Shown here one piece after another: positions 59,153 to 64,000 of a DNA stretch of 64,000 nucleotides. The DNA comes from an uncultured Gammaproteobacteria bacterium (lineage in GTDB: Bacteria; Pseudomonadota; Gammaproteobacteria; Eutrophobiales; Eutrophobiaceae), in the NCBI GenBank assembly GCA_951812995.1, contig CATOTD010000002.1, forward strand, positions 565,468 to 629,467, given 5' to 3'. Both the position numbers and the translations under genes were made by a program. The notes beneath the pieces were generated by a model. That model was not told the DNA's origin. It ran no database searches and saw nothing but the letters and a program-made list of their open reading frames with translations. Numbering within the stretch: position 1 is the stretch's first letter; every line of letters begins with the position of its first letter.

Positions 59153-59374
59153 ATGTTCCTTGTGTTTCCTTGGCTCATAGGCAAGTTTGGCTTTTATGGG
59201 GCCATTGTTGGGAGCATTGCGTTGACCGCAATATACCTGTATTTGTTTAATCTGCTTTCAGAAATCATCGGATTTTGTAGCCGGATGCTGTGCTGGATAA
59301 AGTCGTCCATACCGAAAGAAAAGAGCCAAAATGAACATTCATTATATCCATCTGTTTTTTGCTATTTTGCTTGA
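59153..59374 (+). CDS. Small membrane protein (73 aa), uncertain
   Basis: A hydrophobic protein: two membrane segments in MFLVFPWLIGKFGFYGAIVG and IALTAIYLYLFNLLSEIIGF, then a basic polar tail. No family is recognised. Its last 44 bases overlap the start of the SMR transporter in another frame. The start may also lie earlier: in-frame codons with the hydrophobic run ITYTVFVLPTLP precede ATG 59153. Possibly the C-terminal remnant of a longer protein. Confidence 0.4.
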   Translation: MFLVFPWLIGKFGFYGAIVGSIALTAIYLYLFNLLSEIIGFCSRMLCWIKSSIPKEKSQNEHSLYPSVFCYFA

Positions 59375-59663
59375 AGTAACAGGTACGATGTTGTTACCAG
59401 CCTCGCAGAATTTTACGCGTTTGCTACCCACCGCTGGACTCGCGGTCTGTTATCTGGTGGCGTTTTATTTGCTCACCTTTGCCATTCGCACTATTCCAGT
59501 GTCGATTGTCTATGCCACCTGGTCGGGCTTGGGCATTTTCACGATTGCCATCGCCAGCACGGTGATCTTCAAACAACCCTTGTCTTGGCCGGCTGTTCTG
59601 GGCCTGTTTTTGATCGTTGTGGGTGTTATTCTGGTCAATCTTTACAGTCCTGCTCACGGCTAG
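59331..59663 (+). CDS. Small multidrug resistance (SMR) family transporter
   Basis: A 110-residue four-helix membrane protein of the EmrE/SugE family. The key Glu of helix 1 is in FFAILLEVTGTMLLPAS (EmrE Glu14 position). Helix 3 has IVYATWSGLGIFTIAIAS, and helix 4 VLGLFLIVVGVILVNLY. It exports cations or guanidinium-type compounds as a dimer with proton exchange; the exact class cannot be told. It overlaps the small membrane ORF before it. Confidence 0.85.
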   Translation: MNIHYIHLFFAILLEVTGTMLLPASQNFTRLLPTAGLAVCYLVAFYLLTFAIRTIPVSIVYATWSGLGIFTIAIASTVIFKQPLSWPAVLGLFLIVVGVILVNLYSPAHG

Positions 59664-59681
59664 AAAAATTAGGAGAAAGCA

Positions 59682-59835
59682 ATGAATTTAGATCCTCTTT
59701 TTACCGCATTACCAGTCACCCCGTTACCGAACCGTGCAGGTAGCACTGGTGAACAACCGGATGCCCGCTGTGGGTCGGGTCGGGTCAAGCGTGGTCGGGC
59801 TGGGCGTGGGTCGGGTTGAGTCGGGCTGGGTCAAG
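59682..59835 (+). pseudogene. Gene start truncated by repeat G
   Basis: A good ribosome site (AGGAGA, 59669-59674) precedes ATG 59682. The frame reads MNLDPLFTALPVTPLPNRAG, then STGEQPDARCGS, then runs into the G-rich array as Gly/Arg-rich text. The part LPNRAGSTGEQPDAR resembles the module coded in repeats C (LPSRGGTTDDQPDAR) and D (LPNRGGTTDDQPDAR) in reverse. So it is either an interrupted gene or a piece of the repeat that contains coding sequence. Not recognised further. Confidence 0.4.
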
Positions 59836-59871
59836 CTGGACTGGACATGTATAGCCTTAGTGCAAAGGCCT
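59724..59871 (-). repeat. Miniature repeat G (reversed)
   Basis: Starts with the inner module (TTACCGAACCGTGCAGG, GAACAACCGGATGCCCGC), then a G-rich array with a canonical G-quadruplex motif GGGCTGGGCGTGGGTCGGG at 59797-59815, and ends GGACATGTATAGCCTTAGTGCAAAGGCC, the reverse of the left end of the family. Confidence 0.75.
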
Positions 59872-60120
59872 CAGATTTACACTGCAAGATTCAAGCAAGA
59901 TATGAATTAAGTCTGCCCTGGACTTCTGCATTCTTAGCGCCGTAAGCGACAGACCCCTGTACCACTACGCAGGGCACGAAAAGAAAAATACGTTTTTTTC
60001 TTTTCTCACAAAACTAATGATTTATAATCATTGATTTTGGCGACACCTCCCTATGTCGCAGTGACCTCTGACTTAATGCAGATGTCTCTAAACGCTTATT
60101 AATACAGTTCAGACAATAAA
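59872..60120. other. Leader region of argC
   Basis: Mostly A+T-rich. GAAAAGAAAAATACGTTTTTTTCTTTTC at 59978-60005 is a near-perfect inverted repeat that ends in a T-rich side, perhaps a terminator for the preceding unit. No ribosome site is evident directly before ATG 60121. Confidence 0.35.
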
Positions 60121-61158
60121 ATGATCAAGGTTGGTGTTGTGGGTGCGACAGGCTATACCGGAATCGAACTACTTCGGTTGTTATCCGTGCATGAAGCCGT
60201 GGCGTTAAAAGTAGTCACCTCAAGCGCTGCAAAAGGCAAGACGGTTGCGGATGTCTGTACTGGTTTGCGCGCACATATCGATCTTGCCTTTGTTGAACAT
60301 GACAACGAACAACTGAACGATTGTGATGTTGTCTTTTTTGCAACACCTCACGCCACCGCCATGCATTATGTGCCAAAATTAATTGCGCAGGGTTGCAAGG
60401 TAATTGATCTGTCTGCGGATTTTAGAATTCAAGACCCAAGGGTTTGGGAGCAGTGGTATCAGGCGCAACACGCCTGCCCGACAATGCTGGCCAGTGCTGT
60501 CTATGGATTGCCAGAACTCAACCGAGAGCGGATTCAGGATGCCTGCCTAATAGCAAACCCAGGTTGCTATCCAACCGCCATCACCCTCGCTTTATTACCC
60601 GCGATAAAACAGGACTTGATCGATACTGATCATATCATTGCGGATGCCAAGTCAGGTGTGAGTGGTGCTGGGCGCAAGGCAACACTTGCGACACAATTTT
60701 CTGAAGTATCCGACTCTTTCAAGGCCTACGCCGTAGCTGGCCACAGGCATCTGCCAGAGATCATACAAACACTAAACGAGATTCAGACCAGGCAAGATGT
60801 TAAACTGACCTTTGTACCACATTTAGTGCCGATGAATCGAGGCATTTTTGTAACCATTTATGTTAGACAAAATGATAATACGGTGTCCATGCAAAAACAC
60901 TATACCGAGTTTTATGCCAGGGAAGAATTTGTTGATGTTATGCCCTGTGGCGCATATCCAGACACGGCTTCAGTCAGGGCGAGCAATACCTGTAGGATTG
61001 CTATTCAACCTGGTGGCAGTGAATCTCAACCTACCGTGATATTGGCGGTGATTGACAATCTTGTGAAAGGCGCGGCCGGGCAGGCAATTCAAAATATGAA
61101 TATCATGTTCGGTCTAGATGAAACAATGGGGCTGGCCATGCCTGGCTTAATTCCCTGA
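60121..61158 (+). CDS. argC: N-acetyl-gamma-glutamyl-phosphate reductase
   Basis: A 345-residue NADPH enzyme, third step of arginine synthesis. Markers: KVGVVGATGYTGIELLRLL for the dinucleotide, LSADFRIQD, the active-site Cys in LIANPGCYPTAITLAL, SGVSGAGRKA, the His in AVAGHRHLPEI, and VPHLVPMNRGIFVT. Followed closely by a DUF6776-like gene (14 bases), a bactofilin and erpA, so one operon is likely. Confidence 0.95.
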   Translation: MIKVGVVGATGYTGIELLRLLSVHEAVALKVVTSSAAKGKTVADVCTGLRAHIDLAFVEHDNEQLNDCDVVFFATPHATAMHYVPKLIAQGCKVIDLSADFRIQDPRVWEQWYQAQHACPTMLASAVYGLPELNRERIQDACLIANPGCYPTAITLALLPAIKQDLIDTDHIIADAKSGVSGAGRKATLATQFSEVSDSFKAYAVAGHRHLPEIIQTLNEIQTRQDVKLTFVPHLVPMNRGIFVTIYVRQNDNTVSMQKHYTEFYAREEFVDVMPCGAYPDTASVRASNTCRIAIQPGGSESQPTVILAVIDNLVKGAAGQAIQNMNIMFGLDETMGLAMPGLIP

Positions 61159-61171
61159 AGCGATATTTGTC

Positions 61172-61891
61172 ATGTCCATGTTGGTAGTAAAAAAGCATCG
61201 TGCGTTTGCAACTATACTTGCTGTTGTATTCGGTAATGCAGTGCTCTCTTTTGTTGTGTGGTTGCTGTTGGATGTAAGTCATCGGCATTTTATTGAGAGC
61301 CAAATATCGCAAAACGAAGATCATCGTTTACTCTTAAATGCGCATCAAAATCTTGAAAACGAAAATAAGACGTTGCGAGATAAAATCATCACGCTTGAAC
61401 GTTTGCTACAAGTTGATAAGCAAATTGCTGTTAATTTACAAAATGAAATTAAAGCACTACAAGATGACGTGTATCGCCTTAAAGGCGAGTTGGAGTTCTA
61501 CGAGGGCATTATGTCGGCAACAACCGAATCCAAGGGACTCAATATACAAGGCCTCCATATTGAAGCGACAGGACCAAAACAGTATCATTTTAAACTGATA
61601 TTAACCAATGTTGCAAAAAATGCTAACCATGTCAAGGTAACACTGGACATGTCAATTGAAGGAATGGGCGAGTCGGGATCGCAGACCCTCCCACTTGATA
61701 AAGTGATTGCAGGCAGTAAACCGAATGTTGGTATAGAATTTAAGCACTTTGAACGAATTGAGGGGAGTCTACACTTTCCGCCAGGATTCACGCCGCTACG
61801 AGCGATAGTTGATTTACGACGAAAAGGTTCACAAAAATCAATCGTAAAAAGAGTATTCAAATGGCCTGTCAATATGCCGGTTGAGGAGTAA
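61172..61891 (+). CDS. Membrane-anchored coiled-coil protein (DUF6776-like)
   Basis: A 239-residue protein with one N-terminal membrane helix (AFATILAVVFGNAVLSFVVW), a long coiled coil (about residues 45-110, ENKTLRDKIITLERLLQVD) and a C-terminal beta domain (KQYHFKLILTNVAKNANHVK, ...HFPPGFTPLRAIVDL). This layout fits the DUF6776 family, often placed with bactofilin and erpA in gammaproteobacteria. The domain faces the periplasm by prediction. It may help anchor the bactofilin next to it; this is inference. Confidence 0.75.
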   Translation: MSMLVVKKHRAFATILAVVFGNAVLSFVVWLLLDVSHRHFIESQISQNEDHRLLLNAHQNLENENKTLRDKIITLERLLQVDKQIAVNLQNEIKALQDDVYRLKGELEFYEGIMSATTESKGLNIQGLHIEATGPKQYHFKLILTNVAKNANHVKVTLDMSIEGMGESGSQTLPLDKVIAGSKPNVGIEFKHFERIEGSLHFPPGFTPLRAIVDLRRKGSQKSIVKRVFKWPVNMPVEE

Positions 61892-61900
61892 AATAAAAAT

Positions 61901-62317
61901 ATGTTCGGAAAATCCAAAAAACGCAAAACAACACGTATTGACACGTTAATAGGGCAACACAGTGAAATACAGGGTGATATCCGTTTTACGGGTGGTCTGC
62001 ACCTTGATGGTACTGTAAAAGGAAATGTCATTGCCGAAAATGATGGTCGTTCCATGTTGTCGCTTAGCGAGTGTGGAAAAGTTGAAGGTGAAGTAAGCGT
62101 CCCTTATGTTACTATCAATGGTGTCGTAATCGGCGATGTGCATGGTAGTGAACATGTTGAACTCACATCAAAAGCAAGGGTCACAGGCAATGTGTACTAC
62201 AATATGGTAGAAATGGTGGCGGGTGCTGAAGTGAACGGAAAACTGATTCATTCCCCTGAGACACCTGATTCGTCACTGACAGTCAATCATGCTGAACCAC
62301 TCAAAACAAGCGATTAA
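61901..62317 (+). CDS. Bactofilin (polymer-forming cytoskeletal protein)
   Basis: A 138-residue bactofilin. The right-handed beta-helix domain is marked by IGQHSEIQGDIRFTGGLHLD and GTVKGNVIAE, VEGEVSVPYVTINGVVIGDV and VTGNVYYNMVEMVAGAEVNG. Short disordered ends: a basic N-terminus (MFGKSKKRKTTRID) that may bind membrane, and a polar C-terminus. Bactofilins self-assemble without nucleotides and organise cell-wall enzymes; a penicillin-binding protein gene is nearby on the other strand. GAGGAG is part of the end of the preceding gene and may serve as its ribosome site. Confidence 0.9.
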   Translation: MFGKSKKRKTTRIDTLIGQHSEIQGDIRFTGGLHLDGTVKGNVIAENDGRSMLSLSECGKVEGEVSVPYVTINGVVIGDVHGSEHVELTSKARVTGNVYYNMVEMVAGAEVNGKLIHSPETPDSSLTVNHAEPLKTSD

Positions 62318-62339
62318 ATAATTACTGGTTGGAAAAAAT

Positions 62340-62693
62340 ATGAACTCCGTTGAAGAAGCAATCCCAAGCCCACTGATTTTTAGTGAGGCTGCAGCTAATA
62401 AAGTCAAAGAACTCATTGAAGAAGAAGGTAATGCGGCATTGAAATTACGTGTTTTTATTTCTGGTGGTGGTTGCTCTGGATTTCAATATGGCTTTACCTT
62501 TGATGAAGAAATCGGTGAAGGTGACACGGTTGTTGAAAATGCAGGGGTGACATTATTGGTTGACCCGCTGAGTTTTCAATATTTGTCGGGTGCTGAAATT
62601 GATTATTCTGAAGGCATGGAAGGCGCGCAGTTTGTTATTCGTAATCCAAACGCAACCACTACCTGTGGCTGCGGTTCGTCCTTTTCTGTTTGA
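62340..62693 (+). CDS. erpA: Iron-sulfur cluster insertion protein ErpA
   Basis: A 117-residue A-type Fe-S carrier. The three Cys ligands are in [18 protein letters not shown] and [31 protein letters not shown] and [20 protein letters not shown] are typical. It passes Fe-S clusters to target proteins, including isoprenoid and dehydratase enzymes such as IlvD. It follows the bactofilin gene by 22 bases and is convergent with the PBP1A gene. Confidence 0.95.
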   Translation: MNSVEEAIPSPLIFSEAAANKVKELIEEEGNAALKLRVFISGGGCSGFQYGFTFDEEIGEGDTVVENAGVTLLVDPLSFQYLSGAEIDYSEGMEGAQFVIRNPNATTTCGCGSSFSV

Positions 62694-62726
62694 TGCTTAA
62701 AAAAAGCGTTATACAGCCTCTCTCGA

Positions 62727-64000
62727 TTAGAATAGTGGGTCAGGGCTTGAGCGGGTCGTATCATACTGTATGGAGTCAGGCTGCCGGGTCACAGTTGTCG
62801 ATTTTGGTGCCTGTTCTAATCTGAATACTTCAAAAATTGCCTCTGGATTATTGGCACCTGCAAGTTGCCCAGTAGCCGGATCAATACGCACATTGATCAA
62901 TCCCTTAGGCCTTTCCATGATTGACTCTGGCGTTCCTTCAAGTGCCACTCTCATATAATCGATCCACATCGGTAACGCCGCTTTTGCGCCAGTTTCGCCA
63001 CTGCCTAGCGGTCGGAATTTGTCGAAGCCAACCCAACAGACCGCGACTATGTTGGCATTAAAACCAGAGAACCAGGCATCATATTGATCATTTGTTGTAC
63101 CAGTTTTTCCAGATAGATCGTTTCGATTTAATTGTAATGCCCGCCGACCCGTACCATTTTTTATGACATTGCGGGTAATGGAATTCATGATCCAGATATT
63201 TTGTGCGCTGACAACACGAGGAGCATAGCGCTTGGCAATGTTTAGATCTTCTGTACCAGATGGCGTTATTGTTGCATTGCTTTTATCGCCAGCATTTTCT
63301 GATTTTGTGTCAATAGATGCCACACTATCATTTTCAATACATTTATTGCATACGGTCAATGGATCAGCTTGAAAAACCACCTCGCCATTATAGTCTTTTA
63401 TCTGATTGAGATAGTAGGGGTCGATCAAATAGCCACCATTCGCAAAAACACTGTACCCACGGGCAAGATCCCATGGTGTTATTTCGGCACTGCCCAGAGA
63501 CAGTGACAGATTGTGTGGTAGCTGGTTTACATCGAAACCAAATTTTTGAATATGTTCGATGGCGAAAGGAATGCCAATAGCGTATAGCAACTTGATCGAT
63601 ACCAGGTTGCGAGAATGCGTTAATGCATATCTTAATCGGGTCGGCCCATAATTTTTACGGCTGTAATTTTCAGGACGCCAGCCATCTTTAGTGCTTGAGT
63701 CATCAAAGACTATAGGCGCATCATTAATCAGTGTTGCCGCAGTCATGCCGTATGCAATGGCGGCCGAATATATAAATGGTTTAAATCCAGATCCGGGTTG
63801 CCTGCGTGCTTGCGTAATTCGATTAAATTTATTTTTATAGAAATCAAAACCCCCGACCAAGGCGACCGTTGCGCCATCATGCGGTGCCAGCGATACCAGT
63901 CCGCCTTCGACAGCGGGTATTTGCGTGAGTGCCCAATCACCATTTTCAGTTTCTATTAAACGAATAACATCGCCAGGTGATAAAATTTCATCCGCCGTTT
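62727..64000 (-). CDS. mrcA: Penicillin-binding protein 1A, C-terminal part (start outside window)
   Basis: About 424 residues; the frame runs off the right edge. The visible part has the OB-like region (LSPGDVIRLIETENGDWALT), then GATVALVGGFDFYKNKFNR, the transpeptidase Ser in RQPGSGFKPFIYSAA (SxxK), the SxN motif in THSRNLVSIKLLY, and KTG in LSGKTGTTNDQYD. The glycosyltransferase domain is beyond the window. It builds and cross-links peptidoglycan at the outer face of the inner membrane. The C-terminal tail ends in a short polar stretch. An internal start at 63860 is not real: the reading continues upstream. Confidence 0.93.
   Translation of the reverse strand, partial: TADEILSPGDVIRLIETENGDWALTQIPAVEGGLVSLAPHDGATVALVGGFDFYKNKFNRITQARRQPGSGFKPFIYSAAIAYGMTAATLINDAPIVFDDSSTKDGWRPENYSRKNYGPTRLRYALTHSRNLVSIKLLYAIGIPFAIEHIQKFGFDVNQLPHNLSLSLGSAEITPWDLARGYSVFANGGYLIDPYYLNQIKDYNGEVVFQADPLTVCNKCIENDSVASIDTKSENAGDKSNATITPSGTEDLNIAKRYAPRVVSAQNIWIMNSITRNVIKNGTGRRALQLNRNDLSGKTGTTNDQYDAWFSGFNANIVAVCWVGFDKFRPLGSGETGAKAALPMWIDYMRVALEGTPESIMERPKGLINVRIDPATGQLAGANNPEAIFEVFRLEQAPKSTTVTRQPDSIQYDTTRSSPDPLF

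Noticed and set aside
59978..60005. Small RNA gene in the argC leader
   Set aside because: Only a simple A/T inverted repeat is visible; there is no promoter or conserved fold that I can recognise.

Overview
This window looks like a chromosome segment of a gammaproteobacterium living as a C1 (methanol or methane) user, with heavy insertion-sequence (IS) load. The gammaproteobacterial reading rests on ubiK beside glnK-amtB, ybbA-ybbP divergent from tesA, rapA, dolP, an argC-bactofilin-erpA run and aceK. The C1 reading rests on a compact plus-strand serine-cycle block: serine-glyoxylate aminotransferase, malyl-CoA lyase, both malate-CoA ligase subunits, hydroxypyruvate reductase and PEP carboxylase (50872-59035). 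A broken squalene-synthase (hpnC-type) fragment at 42990-43174 hints at a former hopanoid or carotenoid pathway, as in many methanotrophs. No tRNA, rRNA or CRISPR array was recognised; the one RNA gene is rnpB.

Layout. 1-2341: the end of a Ser/Thr kinase gene, two small overlapping genes and a cyclic-nucleotide-binding protein, probably a signalling cluster. 2351-5993: ubiK and glnK-amtB, now separated by an IS5-type copy. 6174-10599: small unknown genes, a methyltransferase-like gene, an AlkB-type dioxygenase, hemH and htpX. 10662-17735: ybbP-ybbA, tesA, a NUDIX gene and cysD-cysN. 17921-25740: a nested IS graveyard. 26102-33023: prepilin, ilvD, prfB with its programmed frameshift, lysS and an IS1595-type element with a passenger. 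33057-42800: nadE, rnpB, broken ytoQ, rapA, a DUF255 protein and dolP. 42806-45888: a second IS graveyard. 46138-50707: aceK, icd, metZ. 50872-59035: serine cycle. 59153-64000: SMR transporter, argC, a DUF6776-like protein, bactofilin, erpA and the C-terminal part of PBP1A.

How the genes work together. The serine-cycle block turns glyoxylate and serine into phosphoglycerate, fixes bicarbonate through PEP carboxylase and splits malyl-CoA into acetyl-CoA and glyoxylate. Upstream on the opposite strand are isocitrate dehydrogenase and its kinase/phosphatase, so the C2/C4 branch point and the C1 route sit together. Ammonium uptake (amtB-glnK), sulfate activation (cysDN) and sulfhydrylation (metZ) supply N and S.

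Two things stand out beyond ordinary genes. First, seven intergenic sites carry related miniature repeats with inverted ends (GACCTTTGCAC), strand-polar C-rich/G-rich pentamer-like arrays and, in several copies, a coding-like module; I know no name for this family. Second, all five IS5-type copies share the same short deletion that removes the third catalytic residue region and throws the C-terminus out of frame, yet they are nearly identical at both ends, so they appear to have spread in a defective form.
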